Shown: positions 43,553 to 54,197, counted from the stretch's first letter. The stretch: DNA of 64,000 bases from Chitinophagales bacterium (GCA_017303835.1 JAFLBI010000001.1:1-64000); one strand, 5' to 3'. The notes: a model not told the origin generated them from the sequence alone. Program-made: numbers and translations.

Positions 43553-44809
43553 TTAAAGAATTCCTGCCAGTTCTAAACTGCGCTTCTTAACTGAACGCAA
43601 TTCAACATTTTCGATAATGGCTTCAGGTAGTACGATTAGCGAAACGCCATGTTGCTTCCACCAGTTGTGTTGCACCAGCTTGTCGAAATGAATCACACCG
43701 GCCAGATAACTGCGTTCTTGTCCGCTATGCCACTCTTCTATCCATTCAAAATCTTCCTTCTGCAGTTTTTTTACATCATCAAAGCTTACATAGACTTTGA
43801 GGTAGAAGTCATTGCTCAGTTCAGAAGGGGTGTGGTAGTATTTTTTCTTGTATTCATAACGATAATCGTAACGTAATGCGGCAATATCGCTCAGCACAGC
43901 AGAAGCAGTAGGGAAGCTGCCCGCACCCTTGCCATAGAAAAACTGCTGATCTGCAAAACCACTTTCAATGATCACACCATTGTATTCATTGGCTACATTA
44001 TAGAGCTGAGATTCTTTACCTACAAAATGCGGTAATACAAAAGCGGCAATCTTCCCATTCTTCAGTTTGCCTGCACGCGCAATCAGTTTGATTTGATAAT
44101 CACGCTCAGCAGCTACTTTGGCATCACTTAACTGAATATTCTGGATACCATTGTGCAGGATATTATTTGGCTTAGTAAGAATACCATATGCGTGTGCAAC
44201 CAGAATCGTGTGTTTGTTTACTGCATCAATACCCAAGACATCTAGTGAGGGATTGCTTTCCGCAAAACCCAGTTGTTGTGCCTGCAGTAAGGCATCCACA
44301 AACTCTACCTGATCCTGGAACATTTTAGTGAGGATGAAATTGGTAGAACCGTTGATGATACCGCTAACAGATTGCAGCAGATCATTGTCATAATATTCTT
44401 CCAGGTTTCTAATCACAGGAATAGAAGCACATACAGAAGCTTCATACAAGAAGGGTACTTGATATTGCTGCTGTAATTGCAATAATTCTTCCAGGTGCTC
44501 GGCAATCATTTTCTTGTTGGCGCTCACCACAGCTTTGCCATTCCTCAAGGCTTTTGTAACGATATGATATGCTGCTTCTGCATCATCAATTACTTCCACC
44601 ACCACATTGATATTCGGATCTTCTAGAATATCGTCTGCTAATGTGTTGAAGATTTCTGGTGGGGCGCTACGCTTTTTGTCAGGATGCTTAATCACTACTT
44701 TTTTGATGCTGGCTTGCAGTGAAGGTGTTTGCTTCAATACTTTGTAGAGGCCTTCACCTACTACGCCAAAGCCAAATAAACCAATGTTCAAATGTTTGTT
44801 GCTGCTCAT
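43553..44809 (-). CDS. hom: Homoserine dehydrogenase
   Basis: A 418-residue enzyme that reduces aspartate semialdehyde to homoserine. The nucleotide-binding motif is IGLFGFGVVGEGLYKVL (about 8-24), VVSANKKMIAEH precedes the active site, and the catalytic-region motifs are SVSGIINGSTNFIL and LDVLGIDAVNKHTIL. A C-terminal domain of about 100 residues follows the catalytic part. Third gene of the riboswitch-controlled methionine operon, 5 nt after metX. Confidence 0.93.
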   Translation of the reverse strand: MSSNKHLNIGLFGFGVVGEGLYKVLKQTPSLQASIKKVVIKHPDKKRSAPPEIFNTLADDILEDPNINVVVEVIDDAEAAYHIVTKALRNGKAVVSANKKMIAEHLEELLQLQQQYQVPFLYEASVCASIPVIRNLEEYYDNDLLQSVSGIINGSTNFILTKMFQDQVEFVDALLQAQQLGFAESNPSLDVLGIDAVNKHTILVAHAYGILTKPNNILHNGIQNIQLSDAKVAAERDYQIKLIARAGKLKNGKIAAFVLPHFVGKESQLYNVANEYNGVIIESGFADQQFFYGKGAGSFPTASAVLSDIAALRYDYRYEYKKKYYHTPSELSNDFYLKVYVSFDDVKKLQKEDFEWIEEWHSGQERSYLAGVIHFDKLVQHNWWKQHGVSLIVLPEAIIENVELRSVKKRSLELAGIL

Positions 44810-44814
44810 ATTGC

Positions 44815-45852
44815 TTAATTGAATATCTCCGTTTCGAGATCGTTCGGAATAAATGTTTTCTTGAGGTAATTGCGGATAATGATTTCTAATTGTTCATACT
44901 CTAGTAAGAAACCATCATGTCCATATACAGAGTGAATTTCTTCGTAAGTAGCATCAGGTATCCATCGTGCCAATATTCTTTGCTCTGATGGCGGGAATAA
45001 GATATCTGATGAAATACCCACACACAATGCTTTTGCTTGTACACCACTTAATGCTTTGCGTACACCACCTCTGTTTCTGCCTACATGCTGACTATCCATG
45101 CCCTTACTCAGAAAGTAATAGCTGTAAGCATTGAAACGTTGTGCCAGTTTCTCGCCCTGATAGCGCTGATAGCTGGCTGCATCACGCTGCTGTGTAAATG
45201 GATCATCGTTTGATGCTTGCTGAAAAGTGGTATAGGTCGTATAGTTTCTATAACTGATTAATGCCACACTGCGTGCCAGTTTCATGCCTTCAATACCTGC
45301 TTGCGGATTTGTTTGTTTCCAAGTGGGATCATTTTCGATGGCCCATCTTTGGCTTTCATTGAAAGCAATGCCCCAAGAGGAATGTTGTGCATTGGTCGCA
45401 ATAGGAATAATGTATTCAAACAATGCCGGTTCTGCTACAGCCCATTCCAGTAATTGCTGTCCGCCCATAGAACCGCCAATGCCAATATGAATCTTTTCAA
45501 TACCCAAAGCTTTGCGCAATGGTTGATAGGCACGCACCATATCCTGAACGGTGAACCAAGGGAAAATAGCATACCAATCTTCACGGTCGAGCGGACTGAT
45601 GCTACCATAATGACTGCCGGGCATGTTCACACAAACAATGAAATATTGTGCAGGGTCAAAGAGCTTGCCTTCACCTACTAAGCCGCTCCACCAATCGGTG
45701 GCATTCGCGTTAGCGGTAAGTGCATGAAACACCCAGACTGCATTGCTCTTTTGTGCATTGAGTTTTCCCCAGGTATTGTAAGCAAGGTGATAACCGGGTA
45801 TCACCTTGCCGCTTTCCAAAGTAAAATCTGCTGTATGTTGATAGATGGCCAT
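44815..45852 (-). CDS. metX: Homoserine O-acetyltransferase
   Basis: A 345-residue alpha/beta hydrolase-fold acyltransferase making O-acetylhomoserine. The nucleophile elbow GIGGSMGGQQLLEWA places Ser at about 128; LTANANATDWW and NMPGSHYGS are family hallmarks, and the catalytic His is in SVYGHDGFLLE near the C-terminus. It lies between metY (1-nt gap) and hom (5-nt gap). O-succinyl versus O-acetyl specificity is inferred from its pairing with MetY. Confidence 0.93.
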   Translation of the reverse strand: MAIYQHTADFTLESGKVIPGYHLAYNTWGKLNAQKSNAVWVFHALTANANATDWWSGLVGEGKLFDPAQYFIVCVNMPGSHYGSISPLDREDWYAIFPWFTVQDMVRAYQPLRKALGIEKIHIGIGGSMGGQQLLEWAVAEPALFEYIIPIATNAQHSSWGIAFNESQRWAIENDPTWKQTNPQAGIEGMKLARSVALISYRNYTTYTTFQQASNDDPFTQQRDAASYQRYQGEKLAQRFNAYSYYFLSKGMDSQHVGRNRGGVRKALSGVQAKALCVGISSDILFPPSEQRILARWIPDATYEEIHSVYGHDGFLLEYEQLEIIIRNYLKKTFIPNDLETEIFN

Positions 45853-45853
45853 A

Positions 45854-47233
<1,380 letters not shown>

Positions 47234-47282
47234 TTACCAAGAAGGGCTTATCGGGCGAGCATTTATTGCTTGATGAGGTGCA

Positions 47283-47316
47283 ATAAAAAAGCTCATCCGA
47301 TAAATCAGATGAGCTT
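47283..47316 (-). terminator. Riboswitch expression-platform terminator
   Basis: On the minus strand, AAGCTCATCTGA pairs with TCGGATGAGCTT (one mismatch) and is followed by TTTTTT. It lies between the SAM-I aptamer and metY, where binding of S-adenosylmethionine would favour its formation. Confidence 0.85.
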
Positions 47317-47353
47317 ACTATGTTGTGTTGTTTCTAGCAAACTATGTTTCTGA

Positions 47354-47467
47354 CTTATCTTTCCAGTTTACTCAACTGGATGGAGTTGGCACCTTCTGAC
47401 GCTCCAAGATCCGTCAGGGTTGCCAAGGCTTCATCGGGCCATTACCCTCTGCCTTTCTTGATAAGAG
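47354..47467 (-). ncRNA. SAM-I riboswitch (S box) controlling metY-metX-hom
   Basis: Read on the minus strand, the aptamer begins CTTATCAAGAAAGGCAGAGG, continues with GGCCCGATGAAGCC and TTGGCAACC, and closes with GATAAG, which pairs with CTTATC as helix P1. These are the conserved S-box strings. It lies about 170 nt upstream of metY, with a terminator between them. When S-adenosylmethionine is abundant, the terminator should form and shut down homocysteine synthesis. Confidence 0.93.
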
Positions 47468-47589
47468 ATTGTAAAGAACTGTTGCAAATGTATAGGGCAG
47501 TCAATCAATCAGCCAAATTATTTTTTGTGCTAACAATTGTTTGCTTTTCTGAAACCCTTTGCTGTATTGCGTTTTAGTGGATAAAATTT

Positions 47590-48198
47590 TTATCGTTTAC
47601 GGTTGGTTGGCAAAACTTTATACAAGCCTAAACGCAAACCCATATTGCTGAGGTTGAGATCAAGTGAGCCTTGCTTACCAAAATAAGCCATACCAAAACC
47701 AATGCTGCCATCCAAGTTAACTGTGTTATCGCTATTGGTACCAATGATCGTACCGTTGTTGTTCTTTATCTGGGTTTTGTAATACCCGTAAGCCAGTTCC
47801 ATAGAGGCCATGCCAAAAAGTTTGATCTTTTGGTTACGCGTGATATCGATATAGTAACGTGTAAAGGGTGCAATGCCCAAGTCATAATAATTATTTCTGG
47901 CTGTGGCTACACTTACACCATTCGACCAATTGGAAACGTATTTATCGCGCGCCCAACCCAAGGTTACTTGTCCGCCAATCACCCAATTTTTTTCTACTAC
48001 CCATCCAAGTGTGGGTACGATATTGATGCCAATATCTGAATAGTCTTTATTGGCACGCAGCATCAAGGAAGAATAGTAGAGATCACCTTCGGCGATATTG
48101 GTTTGTACACCCACGATTCTGGCACCTTTTTCTAATTGTGCATTGGCTGTAGTGATGATCAGCAGGCTCAATGCGAGTAAGAATTGTCCTTTTTTCAT
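47590..48198 (-). CDS. Outer-membrane beta-barrel protein
   Basis: A 202-residue exported protein with a signal peptide (MKKGQFLLALSLLIITTANAQ) and alternating hydrophobic/polar strands through the rest (IGGQVTLGWARD, YDLGIAPFTRYYID, LFGMASMELAYGYY, GSIGFGMAYFG), ending near LRLGLYKVLP. It looks like a small eight-stranded porin-like barrel of the type common in Bacteroidota. Function unknown. It is transcribed away from the repeat element at 48259-48540. Confidence 0.8.
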   Translation of the reverse strand: MKKGQFLLALSLLIITTANAQLEKGARIVGVQTNIAEGDLYYSSLMLRANKDYSDIGINIVPTLGWVVEKNWVIGGQVTLGWARDKYVSNWSNGVSVATARNNYYDLGIAPFTRYYIDITRNQKIKLFGMASMELAYGYYKTQIKNNNGTIIGTNSDNTVNLDGSIGFGMAYFGKQGSLDLNLSNMGLRLGLYKVLPTNRKR

Positions 48199-48258
48199 AG
48201 CAGAGATTTACCATACATTTTCAAATATGATGCCAAAAAATCAACAAGATGAATTCTT

Positions 48259-48540
48259 CCTCAGACTAAAGTCTACGGGTAATGAAGGTTCCTGAAAACT
48301 AGGGCCTCAGAACATTGTTAGATGTACTTTTTGGCTTGACCCAAAAAGTACCAAAAAGGTCAAGGCTGCAGAAAAAGGTCGATACATGCTACAGCTCGCT
48401 TCGGAGCAGAAAGGAAACTTGTGCTAACGCACTCAAACAGCCTTTCTGCATTGCCTACGCTCGCCTTGATGTATACCGATCTTTTTCTGAGGCCATTTTT
48501 TGAGGATAGTTTCTTTATTTCCTTAGACTTTAGTCTAAGG
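48259..48540. mobile_element. MITE-like element bounded by REP-type palindromes
   Basis: The gap between the outer-membrane protein gene and uvrA holds two palindromes, one around AGACTAAAGTCT (48263-48274) and one CCTTAGACTTTAGTCTAAGG (48521-48540). Between them is a 192-bp block with 10-bp inverted ends GGCCTCAGAA (48303-48312) and TTCTGAGGCC (48485-48494). Inside is an internal inverted string TACTTTTTGG ... CCAAAAAG and TTGACCC ... GGTCAAGG. The open frame inside is not a credible gene. I recall similar strings as dispersed repeats in Bacteroidota genomes. Confidence 0.6.
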
Positions 48541-48626
48541 GAAAAGGCACTTGTTTATTGGAGACATTGATAAAAACCTCCTGTAAATCAGCCCCATTCC
48601 AAACCAAAACCAACCGCCTTTGTTTG

Positions 48627-48634
48627 TACATTTG
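48627..48634 (+). promoter_or_regulatory. Putative -7 element of uvrA
   Basis: TACATTTG matches TAnnTTTG exactly and ends 11 nt before the uvrA ATG. No convincing -33 element is seen. Confidence 0.5.
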
Positions 48635-48645
48635 ATTCCTTACCC

Positions 48646-51513
48646 ATGGCAAAGCAAGCAACCAAAAATACCCCCGCAGATACAGTATCCGAAGCCATTG
48701 AAGTCTTTGGTGCCAGAGAGCATAATCTGCGCAATATTGATATCAGTATTCCCAAAAATAAACTGGTGGTTTTCACCGGTGTGAGTGGTAGCGGAAAATC
48801 ATCCCTGGCTTTTGATACCATTTACAACGAAGGTCAGCGCCGTTACATGGAAAGCTTTAGCGCTTATGCCCGTCAGTTCATTGGCGATATGGAAAGGCCT
48901 GATGTGGACAAGATCACTGGACTCTCACCGGTCATCTCCATTGAACAGAAAACCACCAACCGTAACCCGCGTTCTACTGTAGGTACGGTTACCGAGATTT
49001 ATGATTTTCTGCGTTTGTTGTATGCGCGTATCGGCGAAGCTTATAGCTATAACACAGGTAAGAAAATGGTGAAGTTCTCAGAAGAAGAAATTGTTGAGAA
49101 CATCACCAAGAAATTCAAGAATAAAAAAATCAGTTTGCTTGCGCCATTGGTGCGTGGCCGTAAAGGGCATTACCGCGAACTGTTTGAAGATATCCGCAAG
49201 AAAGGTTTTGTAAAAGTGCGCGTGGATGGTGAAGTGAAAGACTTGGTGCCTAAGATGCAGGTAGATCGCTATAAGATCCACGATATTGAAGTAGTGATAG
49301 ATAGACTGCAGGTGACGGAAGACATGAAAGTGCGCCTGAGCCAGAGCGTGCAACAATCACTGAAAACCGGTAAAGACCTGATGTTTTTGTTGGTGAATGA
49401 TACCGATCAGGTAGTGCAATACAGTAAGCAATTGATGTGTGAGGACACAGGTATCTCTTATGAAGAGCCATCGCCTAATGCATTCTCATTTAACTCGCCC
49501 TATGGTGCTTGCCCAACCTGTAAAGGTTTGGGTAATGTATATGGGGTGGATTTAGAAGCCGTAGTACCTGATTGGAATGTGTCGATCAACGATGGTGGCA
49601 TTGCGCCTCTGGGTGAACAGCGCGATGCGCATATTTTCCGTCAGGTGGAACAATTGGCTAAGGCTAAGAAATTTAAGTTGAATGTGCCGGTGAAGGAATT
49701 GCCCAAGCCCATCATGAACTTGTTGCTCTATGGCAATGAAGCAGGCAGCACAGAAGATATTTTAGATTTTGAAAATATTCCTGAGGGAGATTGGTATAGC
49801 GGTCCTTTTGAAGGAGTAGTGCCCATGCTCAAACGTTGGTTTGGTAGTTCTGGCATGAGTGATAGCGTGCGTGAGTGGAGTGAGCAATACATGCAGCTCA
49901 AAACCTGTCCTACTTGCAACGGCGCCAGATTGAAGCGCGATAGTCTTTGGTTTAAAATTGGGGAGCGTAATATCTCTGAATTAAGTGAGCAGAATCTGGA
50001 TCAACTCATGATTTGGTTTCAGCAAGTAGATAAGCAACTCAGCAGTAAACAGCAAGTGATTGCTAAAGACATTCTCAAAGAAATCAAAGAGCGTTTACAA
50101 TTCTTGTTAGATGTGGGCTTAACCTATCTCACCTTGAATCGCCCCTCCAAGTCTTTGAGTGGGGGCGAATCGCAGCGTATTCGTTTGGCAACACAAATTG
50201 GTTCCCAGTTACAAGGTATCACGTATATTTTGGATGAGCCTTCTATTGGTTTGCACCAACGCGATAACCATCGTCTCATTGAGGCTTTGCAGAACTTGCG
50301 CAATATCGGCAATAGTGTATTGGTGGTAGAGCATGATAAGGATATCATGATGGCGGCTGATCATCTGGTGGATATTGGTCCGCGCGCGGGTAAGCATGGC
50401 GGACAAATTGTTGCAGCCGGCACGCCACAGGATGTATTGAGAAGTGGCAGCGAGACTGCGATGTACCTCAATGGTAAAAAATCTATTGCCATACCTGCAG
50501 AAAGAAGAAAGGGCAATGGTAAATGGCTGGAGCTTACCGGAGCTTGTGGCAATAATTTGAAAAATGTAAGTGCCCGTTTTCCATTGGGTAGTTTGATACT
50601 GGTAACAGGGGTGAGTGGTAGTGGTAAATCAACACTCATCAATGAAACGCTTTATCCTTTATTATCCAAGCATTGTTACAATAGCCGCATGGCGGTACAA
50701 CCATACAAGAGCATTAAGGGCTTGGAACAGATTGATAAAGTGATTGAGATAGATCAAAGTCCGATTGGAAGAACACCGCGCAGCAACCCGGCAACCTATT
50801 GTGGTTTCTTTACGGAGATCAGGCAATTGTTTGCTGCAGTGCCCGAAGCTAAGATACGTGGCTATAATGCAGGTCGTTTTTCTTTTAATGTAAAAGGTGG
50901 CCGTTGCGATGTGTGTGAAGGCGGTGGTATGCGTGTGATTGAAATGAATTTCTTGCCCGATGTCTATGTGCATTGTGAGAAATGCAATGGCAAGCGTTAT
51001 AACAGAGAGACTTTAGAGATACGCTACAAGGGCAAGAGTATTAGCGATGTGCTGAACATGACGGTGGATGAAGCTTGTGAGTTTTTCCAACCGGTACCTT
51101 ATCTCTATCGCAAGATTAAAGTGTTGCAAGATGTAGGCTTGGGTTATATCACTTTGGGACAATCAGCGGTAACCCTCAGTGGGGGTGAAGCACAGCGGGT
51201 GAAGCTGGCAACGGAGCTGGGTAAGAAAGATACGGGTAAAACATTCTATATACTAGATGAACCTACAACGGGTTTGCATTTTCAGGATATCCAGCATTTG
51301 CTGGAAGTATTGAATAAACTGGTGGACAGGGGCAATACCGTTTTGGTCATTGAACACAACCTGGATGTGATTAAAGTAGCCGACCATATTATTGACCTTG
51401 GTCCTGAGGGTGGAAGCGGTGGCGGTACGATATTATTTGCCGGCAGTCCGGAAGAAATGGTGAAAGTGAAGCAGAGCCATACGGCGCGGTTCTTGAAAGA
51501 GGAGTTGAAGTAA
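48646..51513 (+). CDS. uvrA: Excinuclease ABC subunit A
   Basis: A 955-residue UvrA, the DNA-damage sensor of nucleotide excision repair. Two ABC ATPase halves are seen: Walker A GVSGSGKS at about 45-52 and again near 650, signature LSGGESQRIRLA and LSGGEAQRVKLA, Walker B ILDEPSIGL and ILDEPTTGL. The zinc fingers are CPTCKG with CPTCNG in the first half and CDVCEGG with CEKCNGKRY in the second. Full length and intact. Confidence 0.97.
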   Translation: MAKQATKNTPADTVSEAIEVFGAREHNLRNIDISIPKNKLVVFTGVSGSGKSSLAFDTIYNEGQRRYMESFSAYARQFIGDMERPDVDKITGLSPVISIEQKTTNRNPRSTVGTVTEIYDFLRLLYARIGEAYSYNTGKKMVKFSEEEIVENITKKFKNKKISLLAPLVRGRKGHYRELFEDIRKKGFVKVRVDGEVKDLVPKMQVDRYKIHDIEVVIDRLQVTEDMKVRLSQSVQQSLKTGKDLMFLLVNDTDQVVQYSKQLMCEDTGISYEEPSPNAFSFNSPYGACPTCKGLGNVYGVDLEAVVPDWNVSINDGGIAPLGEQRDAHIFRQVEQLAKAKKFKLNVPVKELPKPIMNLLLYGNEAGSTEDILDFENIPEGDWYSGPFEGVVPMLKRWFGSSGMSDSVREWSEQYMQLKTCPTCNGARLKRDSLWFKIGERNISELSEQNLDQLMIWFQQVDKQLSSKQQVIAKDILKEIKERLQFLLDVGLTYLTLNRPSKSLSGGESQRIRLATQIGSQLQGITYILDEPSIGLHQRDNHRLIEALQNLRNIGNSVLVVEHDKDIMMAADHLVDIGPRAGKHGGQIVAAGTPQDVLRSGSETAMYLNGKKSIAIPAERRKGNGKWLELTGACGNNLKNVSARFPLGSLILVTGVSGSGKSTLINETLYPLLSKHCYNSRMAVQPYKSIKGLEQIDKVIEIDQSPIGRTPRSNPATYCGFFTEIRQLFAAVPEAKIRGYNAGRFSFNVKGGRCDVCEGGGMRVIEMNFLPDVYVHCEKCNGKRYNRETLEIRYKGKSISDVLNMTVDEACEFFQPVPYLYRKIKVLQDVGLGYITLGQSAVTLSGGEAQRVKLATELGKKDTGKTFYILDEPTTGLHFQDIQHLLEVLNKLVDRGNTVLVIEHNLDVIKVADHIIDLGPEGGSGGGTILFAGSPEEMVKVKQSHTARFLKEELK

Positions 51514-51516
51514 TTG

Positions 51517-51540
51517 AAAGGGCCTTTGGCCCTTTTTTAT
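51517..51540 (+). terminator. uvrA terminator
   Basis: A perfect 8-bp stem (AAAGGGCC / GGCCCTTT) with a TTT loop and a run of six T, 4 nt after the uvrA stop codon. Confidence 0.9.
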
Positions 51541-51543
51541 TTT

Positions 51544-51596
51544 GTCCCTGCAGCGGCTTAAGTTTAGGGACTTTGTGCTTTTGCAGTGGTGAGGAA
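51544..51596. repeat. GTCC...GAGGA dispersed repeat, copy 1 (diverged)
   Basis: GTCCCTGCAG followed about 30 nt later by TTTTGCAGTGGTGAGGA resembles the two better copies at 56595-56648 and 57727-57781 at both ends, while the middle differs. It sits just past the uvrA terminator. Confidence 0.5.
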
Positions 51597-51778
51597 ATTG
51601 CACTAAGCGCTTGGCTGTTTTTTACTGTAGCGGCAAATAAAGTATAAGTAAACATGCTTATAGATTATTTTGTATCTGAAAAGTCATTTTTGAACTTTTG
51701 CACCTTAAATTGAGTATATAGCAGGATTAAGTCATGCCTAATTATATCCTGTCAAGCTAATCTTTTCAGGTCAATCAT

Positions 51779-52357
51779 ATGATAAATTCAGCAGCGAAAT
51801 CTTTTATCGAATACCTTACTAGTGTTTCACCGCTAAGTGCAGGTGCTATTCATGATATTGAATCTTGTATTTCGATTCTGGAAGTTCCCAAAAAAGAAGT
51901 ATTCATTGCTGATTTGGGGAAGTCAAAGTATCTATATTTTATTGCTAAGGGAATTGTGAGGGCATATTTTAGTCACGATGGAAAAGAGATTACAGATTGG
52001 TTTGGGATGGAAAACATGGTGATAGGTCCTGTGATCAGACAATTTCCAGTAAAAGACACACCGCATCGTGTTGAAGCTTTAGAAGATGGGGTATTTGTTC
52101 GCGTATCATTTGCTGATTTGGATAAATTATATCAGCGTCATCATGAAGTTGAAAGATTGGGTAGGCTCATTGCTATACATACAATGCTTCATCTGCAATA
52201 CAAAATTGACTGTTTACAATTATACGGGGCAAGAGAAAGATATGCAGATTTTCTGGTAAGGTACCCTGACTTGATCAATCGTGTTGCACTAGGTTTTATT
52301 GCTTCATTCTTGGGGATGAACCAAGTTACGCTGAGTAGAATAAGAAGACAGCAGTAG
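51779..52357 (+). CDS. Crp/Fnr-family transcriptional regulator
   Basis: A 192-residue regulator with an N-terminal cyclic-nucleotide-binding-like beta roll (about 30-125; FIAKGIVRAYFSHDGKEITDWF) and a C-terminal helix-turn-helix (GFIASFLGMNQVTLSRIRRQQ, about 172-192). The glycine-rich phosphate-binding cassette of true cAMP receptors is not evident, so the effector is unknown. It is AT-rich and precedes a glycosyltransferase gene by 53 nt. A second regulator of the same family lies at 54960. Confidence 0.85.
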   Translation: MINSAAKSFIEYLTSVSPLSAGAIHDIESCISILEVPKKEVFIADLGKSKYLYFIAKGIVRAYFSHDGKEITDWFGMENMVIGPVIRQFPVKDTPHRVEALEDGVFVRVSFADLDKLYQRHHEVERLGRLIAIHTMLHLQYKIDCLQLYGARERYADFLVRYPDLINRVALGFIASFLGMNQVTLSRIRRQQ

Positions 52358-52410
52358 TTTATTTAGTCTATGTTAAAAGTCTTCAGCTTTTTCATTCATT
52401 TCTTTGTGTG

Positions 52411-53682
52411 ATGAATATTGGCATTTTTACTTACGGAACTAGAGGTGATTTACAACCATATATAGCTTTGGCACTTGGGTTAATGCAAAGAGGTCATAAT
52501 GTGTCTATTGCTGCAACACAAGATTTTCGAGATTTTGTTGAAAGTTTTGGTATCCGTTTCCAATCACTTTGGGGAAATGCTGAAGCGATGATGAATTCCG
52601 CGGAAGGACAAAGAATCTTAAAAACACAGAATGCTGTAAAGTTAATGCAATATTATTTTAAGGTATTGCATGACAATAGGGGAGTGCTTAGAGAGAGTTA
52701 TTACAAGGCAGTGTCGGAAGTAGATTATATCATCGCTAATTCTATGACAGTGCCTATCGTAAGTGCCATTGTCGAAAAACAGAAGAAGCCGCTTGCTTTA
52801 ACCTATTTTATGCCTCCAGTAGTGCCTACACGAGATTTCCCCTTAGGAGATTTCGATTTTTTCAATTTTCCTTGCTATAATAAATTGACTTATCAGCTTG
52901 CGCATTTTTTTTTCTGGCGTTTCATCAAGCATGATGTTAATGAATACAGACGAGTGCTTGGATTGCCGGAATTAAAAATGAATTTGATCAAACATCTTGA
53001 CAGGCAAAGAATATTGGACTTATACTGCTTAAGTCAGCATTTGATTCCACAGCCAAGTGATTGGGGCGAGCATCATAAAATTTCAGGGTTTATCCAAATG
53101 CCGCCGCAAGTAGGTGGTAAGTATGCTTACGATCAGACATCTGCCGAGTTATCAGCGTGGTTGGAAAGCGGAAGTAAGCCTATTTATATAGGTTTTGGAA
53201 GTAACGGTGTTGGTAATACTGATAAAATTGTTTCTGTAATATTGGAACTGCTTAGTAAAGCCAATGAGCGTATTTTATTCTGTACTGGCTGGTCTTTATT
53301 CAGTGATTTACCTAAACATGAAAATCTTTATATAACAAAGTATGTGAACCATGAAGCTGTTTTGCCATATTGTAAATTGGGAGTTTTTCATGGTGGAGCT
53401 GGAACACTGGCTGCTATGTTAAGGCATAATCTGCCGGTTATCATTATTTCATTTTATACTGATCAGCCAACTTGGGGTAAAATAGTTGTCAGGAAAAAAT
53501 TAGGCGTGCACATTCCGGTAAAGACTTTAACATCTGAAAAGTTTATTACTGCTATCAAAAAAGTACAAACGGAGGAAATACGAAGTCATGTTACTGAGAT
53601 GGGGCAAAAAATCAATTTGGAGAATGGGCTTGATAATGCTATTAATGAACTCGAATGCTATTTTAAAATTAGTAGTACATGA
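52411..53682 (+). CDS. UGT-like glycosyltransferase (GT1 family)
   Basis: A 423-residue GT-B enzyme. The N-terminal domain begins MNIGIFTYGTRGDLQPYIALALGLMQRGHNV, the usual start of macrolide/sterol glucosyltransferase-like enzymes; the C-terminal donor-binding domain has YIGFGSNGVG and FHGGAGTLAAMLRHNLPVIIISFYTDQPTWG, with the His and the PSPG-like segment. It probably transfers a sugar from a nucleotide sugar to a lipid or small molecule. The ATG at 52411 is preferred to a GTG one codon upstream. Confidence 0.85.
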   Translation: MNIGIFTYGTRGDLQPYIALALGLMQRGHNVSIAATQDFRDFVESFGIRFQSLWGNAEAMMNSAEGQRILKTQNAVKLMQYYFKVLHDNRGVLRESYYKAVSEVDYIIANSMTVPIVSAIVEKQKKPLALTYFMPPVVPTRDFPLGDFDFFNFPCYNKLTYQLAHFFFWRFIKHDVNEYRRVLGLPELKMNLIKHLDRQRILDLYCLSQHLIPQPSDWGEHHKISGFIQMPPQVGGKYAYDQTSAELSAWLESGSKPIYIGFGSNGVGNTDKIVSVILELLSKANERILFCTGWSLFSDLPKHENLYITKYVNHEAVLPYCKLGVFHGGAGTLAAMLRHNLPVIIISFYTDQPTWGKIVVRKKLGVHIPVKTLTSEKFITAIKKVQTEEIRSHVTEMGQKINLENGLDNAINELECYFKISST

Positions 53683-53720
53683 GGTTAATTGTCGCGGCAG
53701 GGTTTTGCTTAAAACAGATT

Positions 53721-53763
53721 CTGGCCTTAGTTGGTCGCCCGACCAACTAAAATTGTATATCAA
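53721..53763. repeat. GGTCGCC hairpin repeat, copy 1
   Basis: A 24-nt hairpin TTAGTTGGTCG-CC-CGACCAACTAA (53727-53750), perfect over 11 bp, within a 43-nt block also found at 54861-54903. It lies 38 nt after the glycosyltransferase stop codon and has no T-run, so it is not a standard terminator. Confidence 0.8.
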
Positions 53764-53866
53764 CGGTAGGCAGTAATATTTCCTTAGGCAGCAGTCTGCA
53801 ACTTTCTAAAAACCTGTTATAATTCTGTTTATTTGAATACAATTGCGTCAATGAGATTAAATTACT

Positions 53867-53888
53867 ATTCAAATTGCGCAATTTGAAT
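53867..53888. promoter_or_regulatory. Perfect 22-nt palindrome, possible operator
   Basis: ATTCAAATTGCGCAATTTGAAT is its own reverse complement. It overlaps the proposed TTG start of the small membrane protein gene at 53874. A related half, TTTGAATACAATTGCG, lies about 30 nt upstream (53832). A dimeric regulator, perhaps one of the Crp/Fnr proteins encoded nearby, could bind here; this is inference. Confidence 0.5.
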
Positions 53889-54197
53889 CTACGCCTTATT
53901 AGGACCTTACGGTTGGTGTTAACTTTCTATAGAAGCTTCTATCTCGCCACATGGCTGATAACAGCTTGTTGCGCATCTATTTTCTGGAAATATGGATTAT
54001 CAACGATTGCTGCAATATGCTGGTTTAAGTTGCTTACATCAGGCCTGGTATATTATTTCATCAATCTTTACCAACATAAGCAACTCTATTATTACAGAAA
54101 CGTGGGCCTATCTAAAGTTGTTTTATGGGGTTTCTCTTTTTCGGTTGATTTGCTGATTTTTATTCTCTCACTGATATTAATCCATCAGCTCAAATGA
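53874..54197 (+). CDS. Small membrane protein, partner of an ABC ATPase
   Basis: A 107-residue protein with three hydrophobic segments (about 22-40, 42-64 and 82-104). It has no internal Met; the start may be the TTG at 53874 or a later TTG or GTG, and remains uncertain. Its stop codon overlaps the ATG of the ABC ATPase gene (ATGA), so the two are probably translated together. If it is the membrane part of the transporter, it is far smaller than ordinary ABC permeases. Unrecognised family. Confidence 0.55.
   Translation: MRNLNLRLIRTLRLVLTFYRSFYLATWLITACCASIFWKYGLSTIAAICWFKLLTSGLVYYFINLYQHKQLYYYRNVGLSKVVLWGFSFSVDLLIFILSLILIHQLK

Noticed and set aside
48315-48503. A 62-codon frame inside the MITE-like element upstream of uvrA
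   Set aside because: It lies wholly within an inverted-repeat element and reads like translated repeat sequence; no domain is visible.
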